A stretch of DNA of 64,000 bases from Casuarina equisetifolia (GCA_028551475.1 CM052355.1:30593580-30657579); one strand, 5' to 3'. Numbered from the stretch's first letter, positions 45,444-58,589 are shown. Program-made: numbers and translations. Notes: generated from the letters alone by a model not told the origin.

Positions 45444-45683
45444 ATGGCTAGCAGAATTGCCGTCGGTGTCTACATATTCTTCTTCGTCAGCTCAATTTTC
45501 CTTGGGAACTACCATGGACGCGTTCTTCATGGAGACCTGGCCATGAAGCAGGACAGCCTCCGTCTGTGGCGACAATTCGGTTATGATCTCTCAAAACTTG
45601 AGCATTACCGAAGGTTGACCGAGGCGCCATCAGAAGCAGATCAAAAAGTACCAGGTGGACCAAATCACCGGCATGACGGTTGA
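45444..45683 (+). CDS. CLE-like peptide precursor, array copy D
   Basis: This 79-residue single-exon precursor has a signal peptide (residues 5-21) and the block LRLWRQFGYDLSKLEHYRRL (39-58), identical to that of copy A. The CLE-like motif is at 67-78 (QKVPGGPNHRHD) plus Gly79. Gln replaces Arg1, His replaces Pro9 and Asp replaces the usual Asn/His12. The core VPGGPN is intact. It keeps the array-wide 5' leader, and its 3'UTR (GAA run, GATCCTGCAGG, CCTTCAATATAATGG) matches copies A and C. The coding frame has no lesion, so I consider it a real gene. Its receptor and role cannot be deduced. Confidence 0.85.
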   Translation: MASRIAVGVYIFFFVSSIFLGNYHGRVLHGDLAMKQDSLRLWRQFGYDLSKLEHYRRLTEAPSEADQKVPGGPNHRHDG

Positions 45684-48600
45684 CTGCTCCTGCTTTTGGA
45701 GCTCCTGATCCTGCAGGTATGGAGTTTCCAGAAGAAGAAGAAGAAGAAGCTTTTACCTCATGAATAAGAACTCACGTCCTGAAAACCCAATAGTCTAAGA
45801 GCATATGTAGTTGAGTGAAGTCTTGAGTACCATGCAATTTCCTTTTATGCCTTATTTTCTAGTTTTTATGTTTCTGTTCATGTACTTCAGTATCCTTCAA
45901 TATAATGGTAAAACCTCGTCTTTTACTTCTTCTGGGCAGTTTAATGGCATAACCCGGAGAACCATTTCAGCGAAGTCAGCACTGTTTGGCAATCTTTCCT
46001 AAGTTAATCTTCTAACTACGGACAAAAAGTTTCAAAATAACTAAAGTTTTCGGTCACTTATTCTTCACCACTTTCTTCTCAAATTGTATATTTTATGTGA
46101 TAAGTGTTAAGATAGTAGTGTTATAGTGAAAAGATAAGATTTTTAAATAATATTTTAAAAATCTATAAATTAGATCTTAAATTTTCAAGTAACTTGTCAT
46201 GATATTAACAAACTTTTGTACATTAGAACTTCAAAAGAAGGTATTATGCAGCCTTCTCGATAGACTTCTCTTTATAGCCTTCTAATGCAATTTGGAGGGA
46301 AATGAATTATATAAATATATATGTGGGATGTCTAATAAGTGAAAGCTTGCTTTCTTAAGCCTAAAGCAGAGCTTAGCTCTTGTAGAGTTGGCTACTAGAG
46401 CTCAAGGTTGTGTCATAGAATAGAAATCGATTAACTTTTCATAATCACCCCCACTCAAATTCATATAGACACAAAGCCTTACAACTTAAAATATGAAGAT
46501 ATTGATCAATCTAAAACTAGAATTAAATACCTTTTTCTTTTGAATTTGAATGTCAATAGGAATTCCAAAATGTTAAGGGACGGGTTTAGATTTATAACAA
46601 AAGACAATGATGAAGGTTGAGTTTAGATTTATATCAAAAGATAGTGTTGAAGGATGAGTTTAGATTCATATTAAAATCATTTCCAATTTCCAATTTCTTG
46701 ATTTTGTTAGGTATTACTACTTTTTGGCCAAAAGGATGGAATGCCCGATCAATAAGATTAACTTTTAATTTTTCCTTATTTAAAGTGACCCAATGGACGT
46801 AATTTAGCCTCCTCTAGTGTCTAATTTATGCTATGTTCTTTTCGTTTTTATTTGAAGTTAAAGACTTGATGTTGATAAGTACTGCATAGGAGTCATAGGA
46901 AAAAGCTTTGTATAATGATATCATTAGCTTCTAGGGAATCGCCGACTAACGCAGAAAAATGGCCGGTGAAAGTCAAGATTCTGATCTGGATGTTCATTCC
47001 AATGGATAATCTTGGAGACCACTTTCTAGATCACTAAACTTTGGATGGCCACATAAGGTCAATAATATATGATTAACCCTTTGATATAGTTAGTAGATAG
47101 AAAGGCTAACCATTTAGGAATAAGATTTCCTAGTAAAGTATAAAGAATAAGAAAACCTGAACTTTTATATGGAGAATTATAGTATAAGCTTCCACCCTAG
47201 ATTTTTATATATGATTTGCTTAATACAAAAGAAGTTATACCCACGTAAAGATAAGATTAAGAAAAGCCATGCACTCAACGATGACTTAATAATATTGGGT
47301 TTACTAGAATATCATTATAGAATATCTTTCCAACCCCTTTTATGAAATCAAATTAGTGAAAATCCAAGTACATTGAAAAAATAACTGTTAACGTTTATAA
47401 AATCAAAATGTGATCTTCCAGCGCTTTGCTTATAACATGTAAATTTGCTATTCTTTATGTCATTTCTCTCTGCCTTCCCTTAAATTTGTAATAAAAGCTC
47501 TTCACACTTTACTCAAACTACCAAAGCATGTTGATTTATACATCCTTTCTATTTTATTATATTTAAATCAAAACTCTTTGCACTTCCTTCGAAGTGTAAA
47601 AAGTTTTATTTTCATTTAATCTTTTTCTCTCAAAATCTATAAAAGATTTATAGGTGGTCTCTTTAAACCTTACCCAAAATATAGAAACCTTTTTTTTTTC
47701 TTTTATGTTATACATCAGTGTACTCTATAAATCAATTGGCTATGGGCAATGGATAATGTTTTAAGGAACGGCATTAAATTTTATGTATCAAGCAAAAGGT
47801 TGATTACCCTTTACAAATGCTCATCCCGTTAATCATGGGTGGCCAATTGCCAGAGAAACCAACCAGCCAAACAGCTGTTGAAGTACATAAGATTGCCTTA
47901 TAGCATTAATCCTTTCGAGCATCAAAAATAGCAAACGACCTTTTTCTGGTTGTTCTGGGGATAAGTAACAAACAACCAATTATCGTTTAGGATGTTACTA
48001 TTTTTTTTTAATCTTCTTTAAGCTAGGTGGCCGACAAGAATTTGTGTGTTTGACTAATGGTCCGAAAAGTATTCCAATAATATAAAGAAGTGATGAGAAA
48101 TATGACTTACGTGGTGACTTATTACTTCGATTTGTATTTTCTTTATTTTTCCAGGCTCGTCCAAAAAGTTATGGGTTTGAAAACTTGGAGTTTCTATAAT
48201 GGCTTTAGGCATAATACAGGAATCTTGGCTTCATATTCATTCTTTTTAAAATCCTTAATTTTCGGAAACCTAAGGATCATAAAGTACGGCCATCCCAGTG
48301 GTTTAGAATCAGAAAGAAGTCGAAAAGGCTTCTGGACATGATAAGTTTTTCCTAGGCCCTGGAAAACATCATAGGTACATATTATGTTAATAGGCAGGAC
48401 TAGCCCATAGATCTGTTTACCAAAAATTTTTGTAGCCTACAACACTAACAACTATTATCCAAACTTTTAATATTTGATTTGAACAAACTTCCAGTTTGGG
48501 AGAAAGAGTTAAAATGTCTAGGTGTTATGGGCCTCCATGTGTTTTCTTGTTAGTTTCTTATATCATTTATAGGGCCGAAAGTCATTGTATAAGCCCAACC

Positions 48601-48930
48601 TTTTTGGTTTGTATTTGAGTATAAAGGTAACTTCATTCTGATCCCACTACTGCTCCTAAGCAATGATACTTCAACTGTTTTCTCTTTCTTCACTGAATGT
48701 GTTCACCTTAGGTTTCTGCTTTTCACCTTCCAAATAGGATTTAAGTAATTCTCCAAGCTAATTCTGGTCATAAAAATGTTGAATTATGTGCTTTTAGTTG
48801 TCATGGAAGAATATTTAACTTCTTGTCCTTAGTGGAGATGAATATGTGATGCTGTTCATTTGAAGAAAAACCAGGGTCCTGGAACGATAGGACTTGAAAA
48901 GAATGGGGAGGAAAAAAGCCCTTTTGTATA
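45684..48930. other. Downstream flank of CLE D, duplicated unit
   Basis: It is colinear with the flank of copy C for nearly 3 kb, with one notable difference: unit D has about 150 bp at 46930-47080 not seen in C. The phrases around 48600-48930 match 22250-22370 and 38440-38560. No gene is recognised. Confidence 0.65.
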
Positions 48931-51045
48931 ACGAGTTATTTCACACACTTCATTGATTTGGAACGTGAAATGAGTTGCAATGAGGTTGTAGGACCACCCA
49001 CCCTCTTGAACAAAGCAGTAACTAGAAAAAGCAAGTTAGCTGTGTTGAAAGTAAAGCCAGTTCTAGATCCTTCTCCTTAGCCGAGTAATTATTGTAGTCT
49101 GTTCGGTGACCTAAAGCCACGATGAATAGAGACCTATGGTCTTAAGTTCATATTCCTTATTGACCGGCCAAAATCTTAAAAGGGATACTATTACAATCAA
49201 AACGAACTTGCCATATTAATAAGTTTAGGCCTTTTGATTTAGTAGTTAAATTTGCTGCATATACTTTGTTTTCGTCTTCCAGCTGAAATCGGCACCGATA
49301 TCATGAAGATAGAGGCATGCGTGATAGAATTACGCATCAGCTAACAGTTCTCGTGATGGCATCATAGGCCATGGAGACAACCTTTTGTGTTCTCTTCCTT
49401 CTCGATGTCGCGTACATTGATTAGACATCATGGGTGGTGGCATGTGTAAGATCAAAGCTCCAACGGCTTTAGCCGGCATGCTATCATTGGCACTCCCCAC
49501 CGTTGTCTGTGTTTTTCACTGTCGACTGCAATTGGATGCCATTTCAGCTCAACGAGGAAGAAAGCAACAAAAGTAATCCCTGACTCTAAATCTCTAATCC
49601 ATTTTCGTAGCCAAAAGACTACACCGGCATAATCTTAATTGCATTTTCGACTGGCTAAGTCAAAATATTTACAAAGTTCATTCGAAAAACTAATCCTAAG
49701 TATTTTTCTTCACCAGAGCAAACTAATTAAAGAGATCTAGATTTTGGGGTGCTCAATTTGCTCAATTATTTATTTATATGGTGTTAGAGTTCTACGCATC
49801 AATCTATTGATCACCCCAACTTTAATTTTATCAGGTGAAAAGAAACTAAACCCCGACCTGTTGAACTCATGGGGTGGGAATTTCAAACCCCGAACGTGTT
49901 GGAAGTGCAAGTCGGAGGCCCCTTGGGTGCCCATTGAGCACCCCGGCCAGAACAACATAGGTACGATGCTAATTTTTCTTCAAAGAAAGAGGACAGAAAA
50001 TAAATCTCAATAATAATTTTTTATAATTGTTCTTAAGCACCGAATATCCTCTTACGATGAGGGAATCCTCGTATGTCTTGACCTGCTCGGAAAACGGATT
50101 CAAATGTTGTACCCTACTCATTCTTTAACTTCTTTCTATTTTCCAAATTTCTTATAGTGTATGGTGAAAAGATAATGGAATATAGTAGCTGTGATCCACA
50201 GATCTCCTTCTTTTAGGGCATGAAGCACTTTTGAAGTCATATAATACTCGATCACAGGCTGGTCGATGCTTTGGAAGGTCAAGGTGATTTCCATTAACTT
50301 TGTTTCTGCTTCCTGCTCTAGTCCCAACCTGTATCAGTATCGCCATTATTGTCGAGGACATGGAATGACATTGACCGAAGCTGCCCTGCAAAACAAAGGT
50401 GCTTATGTTTTCCAACACGCGAGTTGTTTTGTTTTGTTGATCCAGAAACTTTGAGAGCTGACTGCACTCAAGAATGACACTAGTTTTTTTCTTTCCCCAA
50501 GAAGATAAGAAAAGAAGCATCACATTAAGGGCTATCCGGTACCATCTCAGTTTTGCATGTGCACTATGCCAATCGGCTAAAGTTGCCAGAAAAATGCCTA
50601 TTGAAATTCCTCCACTAGTATCATATTCGAAGTTTCTTTCAAATCAGAAATCACGAGACGGATGCAGGAATGTAGAAGAGGGTTTGAAGTTATTAGAAGT
50701 CGAAAACAAGGGCGAGATTCCAGGGGGTTTAAATTCTGCCGCCTCTTGCACATGGACTGCTCATCCATGGCATCCCTTTTTTAAATAAACAAATGGTAAG
50801 TCTTGAGCGTGAACGAGTGTGAACGAGAGGTTTGGCTTTTGTCTGAAGCAAAATCCCATCACGCGGAAATCCTTCAATTGGGCAGAATCCGACTACAATG
50901 CCACCTTTGGGGCAGACATTTTCGGTTGACAATGGCTCAACTGGTCAAAAGAAATTTAAACTTTTTCGGGAAAAACTAAACAAAGCGAGAGTACGGGGAT
51001 GGATTATCTCATTTTCCAACTCAAGCCTTCTTCCCCGGCGGCTGT
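48931..51045. other. Intergenic DNA before the SKU5-similar gene
   Basis: Small open frames at 49744-50013 and 50474-50788 lack homology signals, and I do not call them genes. A phrase at about 49200-49245 (AACTTGCCAT, then TAGGCCTTTT) matches the end of the window near 63871 and suggests shared transposon debris. The last few hundred bases are the promoter of the next gene. Confidence 0.4.
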
Positions 51046-51051
51046 TATATA
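51046..51051 (+). promoter_or_regulatory. TATA box of the SKU5-similar gene
   Basis: TATATA lies 70 bp before the ATG at 51121, a normal plant distance once a short 5'UTR is allowed. Confidence 0.6.
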
Positions 51052-51120
51052 CCGGGGTCTCTGTTTTTTTCTTTTTCCGTAGCCACAAAGAACAAGAGAA
51101 CTCCCCATACTGCAGATTCA

Positions 51121-53974
51121 ATGGAAAAGGCAGTCTTGCTCCATTTGATTTGTGGGCTTCTAGTTGTTTTCGGCTTTTCTTTGGGGAGGGCAGACGACCC
51201 ATACAGGTTCTATACCTGGACTGTGACTTACGGGACTCGTTATCCTCTGGGTGTACCCCAACAGGTTGGTAATTTTACCCATCCAGTAGTCTTAGATCTA
51301 GTGCTGGATCACTGGGTGACTGATGAGGGATTCCCGCTTCTAAAGCTTTGGTCTTTGATTTTTGAAGATAATTCTTATCAATGGCCAGTTTCCTGGCCCT
51401 CAACTTGATGTGGTGACTAATGACAATATCATCCTCAACCTCATCAACAAGTTGGACCAACCATTTCTGCTGACATGGTGAGTTTTTGCTGCTGTTTAAT
51501 GTTGTTTGAAGGACTGTTACTAGAAAGATCTGAAATCTGCATTTGTTGTTTCTTTGCCTTTAATTTAATTGTGGCCTTCAAATCAATAACGTCGTTTGTT
51601 AATTACCTGTTTCACAACATGTAGGAACGGCATAAAACAGAGAAAGAACTCGTGGCAAGATGGAGTTTTGGGTACCAATTGCCCGATCCCTCCAAACTCT
51701 AACTTCACCATTAAGTTTCAACCAAAGGATCAGATTGGGACGTTCACATACTTTCCATCAACTTTATTGCACAAAGCTGCTGGAGGATATGGAGGATTCA
51801 ATGTGTATCAGAGGCCTCGGATACCAATCCCTTACCCAGTTCCAGATGGATATTTCACTCTGCTTGCTGGTGATTGGTATAAAACCAACCACAAGGTCAG
51901 AAGGATATGATATTGAATATTGCAATCCCTTTTGGAAATGCTGTCTTAGATCTTTCTGACAATTGTTTATGATATTTGCAGACATTGCAGCAACTTTTGG
52001 ACTCAGGGAAATCTCTTCCCTTTCCTGATGGAGTCCTTATAAATGGCCAGGGTCAGAACACCTTCAGCTGTGAACAAGGTCATCCTCAATATTTGAATGA
52101 CTCTGCTCTTGGTTGATTGTGACTTGTCTTAGTAAATCTTATGGAAAATGTTTCACCAACATCTACCTTTTATTTAACTTTCAGGCAAAACGTATATGTT
52201 CAAGGTCTCAAATGTGGGCTTGTCAACCTCATTGAACTTCAGGATTCAGGGCCACAAATTGATGTTAGTTGAGGTTGAAGGATCTCATGTTGTTCAGACC
52301 TTTTATGATTCTCTTGATGTACATGTTGGCCAATCTTTTGCTGTCTTAGTAACATTGGATCAGGCTCCAAAGGACTACTACATTGTTGCATCTACACGCT
52401 TCACTGAAAAAATTCTTACTGCTACTTCAGTTTTACACTACACGAACTCTCAAGCCCCCGTCTCTGGACCCTTGCCCACTGGTCCTACTACTTCCCAAGT
52501 GGACTGGTCTGTGCAGCAAGCCAGAAGCTTCAGGTATGATATGAAAAACCTCGAGCCAAAAAAAAAGTCTTAGAATGATTGGAGATACTAGTTTATGATT
52601 TGTGATTTTGATTCTTCGAAACTTTTGTTTCCTTGAAGGTGGAATCTGACAGCAAATGCAGCGAGGCCCAATCCCCAGGGCTCATACCATTACGGGAACA
52701 TAACAACATCAAAGACAATTGTGTTGGCCAATTCCGTAGCTTCGATTAATGGGAAGAGGCGTTATGCAGTTAACAGGGTCTCTTACATCAATCCTGATAC
52801 CCCTCTAAAACTTGCCGATTATTTCAACATCCCTGGAGTCTTCAGCTTAAATACCATTCAATCATTTCCCTCTGGTGGTCCTGCACTCCTAGGCGCCTCT
52901 GTTTTGCCAGCATCCCTGCATGATTTTATTGAAGTTGTTTTCCAAAACAATGAAAACACCATTCAGTCTTGGCATCTTGATGGCTATGATTTCTGGGTTG
53001 TTGGGTAAGACAGTTTACCTTTATCTCTCTTAGTTCTTGTGACTGAAGAAGGTTCTAATCCCCGTTATATCAACAATGCAGTTATGGTTTCGGACAGTGG
53101 ACTCCAGCCCAGAGGAAAACGTACAATCTATTTGATGCGACCACTAGACACACTACTCAGGTAATTAGACCAATCTTAATGTACTGTTCACTTGCTGGTT
53201 GTTCTGGAATTGAGATCTTTAGACCTCTGGTCAAATAAGGTTGATATATATATTACCTTTATTCTTAGTCCAAATCCCTTCTCTGTTTAGCCATTTTTTG
53301 GCCCTAATCCGTTGGACCTTTGGTAAGAATCCAAATGCTATTCATTTATTCGATTTTTTTATTAATCCTGTAAATTTGGTAAATCACTTGCTAGTTTAAT
53401 GGCAAGCTAACAAGACCTAGGACCAAGAGATTCCATATTTGACACATGGGTGTATGAGTTTGGATGTGTGTATTAAAAAAAAAAAAGATTATGCAGACTT
53501 GTCAATCATCATATTCCCTTTGAATTCAAAACAAATTGACCATTTTCGTATTATCCTTTAGGTACCTCTCACCATTTCAGTCAGTAAGAGGATGGGTGAT
53601 GTGCACAATTTAGTTGTAAAACCTCTTATCTTTTTTATATTATCCATTCAACTTAGATTTTAACTACAACGATTATAAGAGATAAGATGATGAACCAAGG
53701 CCCATTTTTAATTGATCCTTTCTTATTGATTTTAAGTTTACCTTCCTTGTGTGCTTTCATATTGTCGCAGGTGTATCCAAACTCCTGGACTGCAATATTG
53801 GTCTCCTTGGACAACCAAGGTATGTGGAACTTGAGGTCTGCAATATGGGAAAGGCAGTACCTTGGGCAACAATTGTATGTCAGGGTCTGGACATCAATTC
53901 AGAAGCTTTCCAACGAATATGACATTCCTCCCAATGCTTTGCTTTGTGGAAAAGCCGTCGGACATCGCCGTTAG
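51121..53974 (+). CDS. SKU5-similar (SKS) copper-less multicopper-oxidase-like protein
   Basis: Eight exons give an intact 539-residue protein: 51121-51264, 51368-51477, 51625-51895, 51982-52078, 52185-52533, 52639-53004, 53082-53160 and 53771-53974. All introns are GT-AG and the frame is kept throughout. A signal peptide covers about residues 1-24, followed by DPYRFYTWTVTYGTRYPLGV. Three cupredoxin domains show INGQFPGP, KDQIGTFTYFPS and SLNFRIQGHKLMLVEVEGSH. The copper-binding histidines of true ascorbate oxidases and laccases are missing: HWHG is TWNG and the C-terminal HCH region is GMWNLRS. This is the hallmark of the SKS/Bp10 pollen-type family. Such proteins sit at the plasma membrane or wall and affect directional cell growth, pollen tubes and roots. 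There is no GPI tail (ends GKAVGHRR), so it should be secreted. Confidence 0.93.
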
Positions 53975-55379
53975 AATGACATCATTTATTTGAAGTGTTG
54001 TGGCGTTCATTTGTCTTTTTCCAGTCATGAGGGGCGGACCGCAAGTCATTGAAATGAAGGGAGATAAAGAGAGGATTACTTCTGTGGGAACTTCATTTCT
54101 TTGTCTCCTAACTTCATTACTAATTTTTTTTACTTGTATGATTATATGACTATAAAAAATAAGTGTGGGTCCATTTTATTCTGAGTGTTTGTTGTTCTTA
54201 TGATCCTAAAATTAAAAATGTTGGCTGCCTCTCGGGCTGGTAACAAAATGTTGGATTAAATTTTGCATCAATATGTTAAAAACAGTCTAATATAATTAAA
54301 TCCTACTTAAAAAACTTTTTTTGAAATGAAATATATTTTATCTTCTTACAAACCAGTTTGTTAAAAAAAAAAGACGATGGATTTCTCAATCTAATATTAA
54401 AGCTAGGTTTAAAAGACAATACCTCAAGTGATAAATGAAGATATATTATCCCTATAAAGAAGATTCTAATTAGTGTTAAAAATGATAATAATAGTGTTAA
54501 GAGTATGGAGTACTATCTAAATCCTTATTATAGATGCTAGAGTAGGTGGCAACTCAAGAAGGGATGAAATGAATTGGAAGACCCTTTTAAAGTCCTTTCT
54601 CAAGCAACTTGTTGATGATAATGGTCAAACCTATGACCTACTTTAATATTAATTATTAGAATTCTTAAGTATTATTACTAGACCAAAAGTTATAACTGTT
54701 AGTCAAATGTATATCATATTCTTTAATAACAAAAACTTTAATGTCATGTGATTCTTTTTTAAATTAATTTTCTACCCTTATCTCTTTGTCACGTGGTTTA
54801 AAGCTGGCCTGAAGCTGGAGCTAACTCAGCACCAAGCTATGATTAGATTATACAAATGCTAGAAGCCGTTTCGGGATGAGTAACAGGGAAAGAAGATACA
54901 CTAAGAAAAGTGCAGATGTTAGGTTTAACTACTTAGTGACATCACAGGGAAGATTATTTTACGACAAGACTTCTGGTTTTTCTGCGTTGCAGCATCGCAC
55001 ATGACCAGAATTTAGTTTCACATTATTGGAATGAAGTAGGTCTACTAGCGATGTGACCAACACCGACTGTAATTTTATCTTGTGTTCCCCATGGATCTGT
55101 CCTTGGGATGCATTTGGGATATCAATAAAGCTTCTAGTTGACTTCTACAATTTCAGAGGGTTTTACCTGTTTCATCTTTTTATTTTCTATTTTTTTAATG
55201 AAGGTGACGGTGGGAGGATTTTATGAGATTTATCTGGGGACGGCATATCTTGAACTTCCACCATTCAAGTAGTCATAAGTCCTTGGACATTTCAAAAGTG
55301 CATAAGTAGGTGCAGGAGTTAAAATAAAAAAAGTAAAAAAGGGAGGTAAAAACCTTTTCTCATTAAAGGAACAATAATG
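53975..55379. other. Intergenic DNA between SKS gene and CLE E
   Basis: The 3'UTR of the SKS gene occupies the first few hundred bases. The rest is AT-rich with no gene or transposon that I can support. Confidence 0.45.
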
Positions 55380-56345
55380 CTTTTATTTTCATTGAACAGA
55401 TGAATGCTGTTCTATGAGTCAAAACCACTGGTCGTCCTTTTTCCCGTATCCGGCATTAGTTCTGGGCTTAGCTTTTCTGTTTGTGAGGAGCTGAGGTGAA
55501 GCTAAGCAAAAACTCCAGATTGGAGCCTTCAACGTGTTTGTGTAATTTCCACAAAGAGTTTGTTGCGACTCGAAATTACTCCGCTTGGGACATGTTTGTG
55601 AGTCTTCGCCATTGTGTAACTTCCACAAGATTTGCGTGCAACCTGAAGCTGTCGCATGGAGAGCAAGGTTTTGCAAAGAAAACTTGTGCGCTGGTGCTTT
55701 CTCATGCCTTCCATTTGTTGGTGAAAAAGAATATGTGAAGCATACATGCTGCTTTCCGTGGTAGGCGATAGTGCTCCAAATTAGATCCTTCAATGACAGG
55801 TGATAGTGCTTTCAGGCGCTGTGTCACTTCCATCAAGCTCCACCGTAGAAGCTTTAAGACCTTTATGTCACTTCCCATGAAGCTCCATGCGTGAAGTATG
55901 TGTTGCAAACTTATGCAACTTAGAGACTCTTATATTTCTGAATACTAAATTCTATTAATATGTAAAGCTTGTTGCAGTAAGTTGTCAGCAAGACTTATTA
56001 CAATGAGTTTTGCATGGCTGTCACAAGAGGAGAAATATTCATCTATGCATAAAAAATATCCAATCGTAAACTTCATCAAAATTCATATCCCAACAATGTC
56101 CATAAGCCTATTTCTAATAATATCAATAAAATTGATAGAAAATCAGTCATTGTAAGAATCATGAGGATCGAAAATTTTTTTGCTGTGATATCATACTCCA
56201 CTATGCAGGCTAGAGGACAATTTACATCTAGTAGGATTTCATCTATTTTCAAACTTCCCGTGTCTATAAATACATATTTAGCTTCGTTGATCTCCTCACT
56301 TCTCCCGTTTCTTCTTCATAGCAGTTTCCTACGACCTGCTCTTGA
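55380..56345 (+). promoter_or_regulatory. Promoter and leader of disrupted CLE copy E
   Basis: This matches the promoters of C and D, including the RY site position (55632-55641), where the palindrome is mutated to TTGCGTGCAA. The box AGTAGGATTTCATCTATTTT is at 56230-56249 and TATAAATA at 56265-56272. The leader follows as far as CCTGCTCTTGA. There, about 25-30 bp before the expected ATG, the LTR of a gypsy element begins and the gene is cut off. Confidence 0.75.
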
Positions 56346-56613
56346 TGTCACAGGCTGAATCTTCAAATGGCCTCAACGGATGGATAACCTGTAACGGCCG
56401 ATCTAAGCTTGGATCCGGCTTGTTCCTATTCTGCCTCCTGCCGATGATTATAAAAGAAAATAACCAAAAACAGCAACAACACTCCATATCAAGAGGGACA
56501 TGGGACCTCTGCATCTAAGAAAGGGACACAGGACCGTAAACACACCAACAACCTGACGACTTCATTAGGGATTTCACACCTCCTTTTCCTACACGTTTTC
56601 CCCCTTTTGGAGG
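55797..56613. repeat. 817-bp direct repeat, left copy
   Basis: It contains 549 bp of CLE E promoter plus the first 268 bp of the gypsy LTR. The same 817 bp recur at 61971-62787, exactly 6174 bp away, with only scattered substitutions and no net length change. The repeat crosses the gene/LTR junction, so it arose after the gypsy element inserted. Confidence 0.9.
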
Positions 56614-56797
56614 TAGCACCTTGCTAGTGCCAAAGTTACCCTTTTTAGTTCAGCAAAATGACATTTTAGTTTTTGGGCTTTACGCCACTAAGACCCTTAT
56701 TACAAAACAATAACGCAAAACATATTAACGGGCCATAATCCCCTACAACAAGAGAAAAACAACACAACTACATTACAGCTTTGGGAAGCCTATGACA
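56346..56797 (-). repeat. LTR of the gypsy element (complete copy)
   Basis: It is 452 bp, with ends TGTCACAGG and CCTATGACA on the plus strand. It lies directly between the CLE leader and the polypurine tract. Its first 268 plus-strand bases recur at 62520-62787. Confidence 0.88.
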
Positions 56798-56819
56798 ACT
56801 CCTTCCCCCTTGTGAGAGA

Positions 56820-58365
56820 CCTTGTCCTCAAGGTCGAAAATCTGAATACCTGGTATGGAATTATTCCTCCGATTCCCAAGTAGAATCTGCAGCTGTCAAT
56901 CCTTTCCACCAAACTAGCACTTGATCTTCCTTTTTGTAGACCCTTTTACCTATGATGGCTTAGAGTTGGGGAATCAATATATCTTCTGACTCTAGATACC
57001 GCGGTAGCTCCTCCTGCATTTGTACACCTTTTCCTACACACTTCTTGAGCAAGGATACATGGAAGACTGGGTGGATTTTTGAAGTACTCGGGAGCTTCAA
57101 CCGATATGCAAGGTTACCTATCCTCTCTACTACCTCAAACGGCCCATAGTAATGAGGATGTAGCTTCTGATGACGGTTCATCCTAACTGAGAGCTGGCGA
57201 TAAGGCTGAAGCCTTTGAAACACTAGGTCCCCCATCTGAAATTCTCTGTCAGTCCTACCTTTGTCATACACTTTCTTAATACGGTTCTGTGAGTCAGCTA
57301 GTTTCTGCCTTAACAATTTGAGCATCTTGTCACATTGTACTAGCTCTTTCTCTACTACCTCCACTGATGTAGCCCCTAGAATATAATCCAGCAGAGTCGG
57401 AGGTGGTTTACCATACACTATTTCATACGAACTTTTTCTTGAGGATCCATGTTCACTCGTGTTATAGCATAGTTCCGCCCAGGGAAGCCATTTGAGCCAG
57501 TTCTTGGGTTGATCTACTGTTAAACACCACGAGTACATCTCTAGGACCTTGTTTACTGCTTTTGTTTGCCCATCAAATTGAGGATGATAGGCTATGGAGT
57601 TATTCAAGCGGGTTTCATGTAGATTAAACAATTCCCTCCAAAATAAACTAGTGAACACCGAGTCACGATCAGATACAATTTTCTGGGGCATTCTATACAA
57701 CCTGTAGATGTTTTGGAAAAAATTCTCAGCCACTATAGATGCTATATAGAGGTGATGGAGTGGGATAAAGTGGGTCATTTTCGACAACCGATCCACCACT
57801 ACTAATACACATGTTTTTCCCTTAGAGTTAGGTAACCCTTCTATGAAGTCTATAAAGATCTCAGTCCAAATCTTCTTTGGGATAGGCAATGGCTGTAGAA
57901 ACCCTGCTGGTAGGGTATTTAGGCTCTTGTTCCTCTGGCATGTCACACATTGCTATATTACCTCTTGCATCATCTTCCTCATACCTCTCCAATAAAATAT
58001 AACCTTGATCTTTGAAGCATTTTATGCAACCCCTCATGAGCAACTGTATGTATTTCTTCTACCAAGGTTTTTGTTAGTTTGGAACTTAGGCCTAAGTAAA
58101 TTCTGCCTTCATAAAAAATTAACCCACTCCTAACCTTCCATGTTTCTTTCAATACTCCTTCTTGTATATGCTTCACCTTTTCTTGCATTTCAAGGTTCTC
58201 TCTAACTTCATCTTTAATCGGTTCTACCCACAAGGGCACGGGGGAGGATATTGACACCAAGGTTCCTTTAGTTTTTGCATCTGCTACCTCTTCCCTTCGT
58301 GACAGAGCATCTGCAGCTTTGTTCTCTTTTCCTGGTTTATACCCAATAATAAAGTCATAACCCAT
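56820..58365 (-). pseudogene. Gypsy integrase and chromodomain region
   Basis: A 328-codon minus-strand frame (57946-56960) holds the integrase core and C-terminus with the phrases VLVVVDRLSKMTHFIPLHH, KIVSDRDSVFTSLFW and YHPQFDGQTKAVNKVLEMY. The Asp, Asp and Glu catalytic positions are readable. It continues to HPVFHVSLLKKC. After a stop, a chromodomain follows (DQVLVWWKGL, then ADSTWESEE). That domain places the element among the chromoviruses, whose chromodomain guides integration to heterochromatin. Upstream at 58365-57979 lie the RNase H end (GYDFIIGYKPGKENKAADAL) and the zinc-binding linker, in different frames. Confidence 0.85.
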
Positions 58366-58589
58366 GAATTTGGCTAACCACTTTTGTTGAGCCAGTGTAA
58401 TGATTCTTTGTTCCTATAAATGTTTTAAACTCTTCTGATCTATCCTTACTATAAATTTTCTGCCCAACAAGTAGCCTCTCCACTTATTAATTGCTAAGAC
58501 CACAGCTAATAACTCCTTCTCATAAGTAGACAGAAGAATATTTTTTCCTTTGAGTGCTTAATTGAAAAAAGCAATGGGATGTCCTTCTT

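Noticed and set aside
49744..50013. Small gene upstream of the SKS locus
   Set aside because: The 89-codon frame has no recognisable domain and no paralogue. Open frames of this length are expected by chance here.
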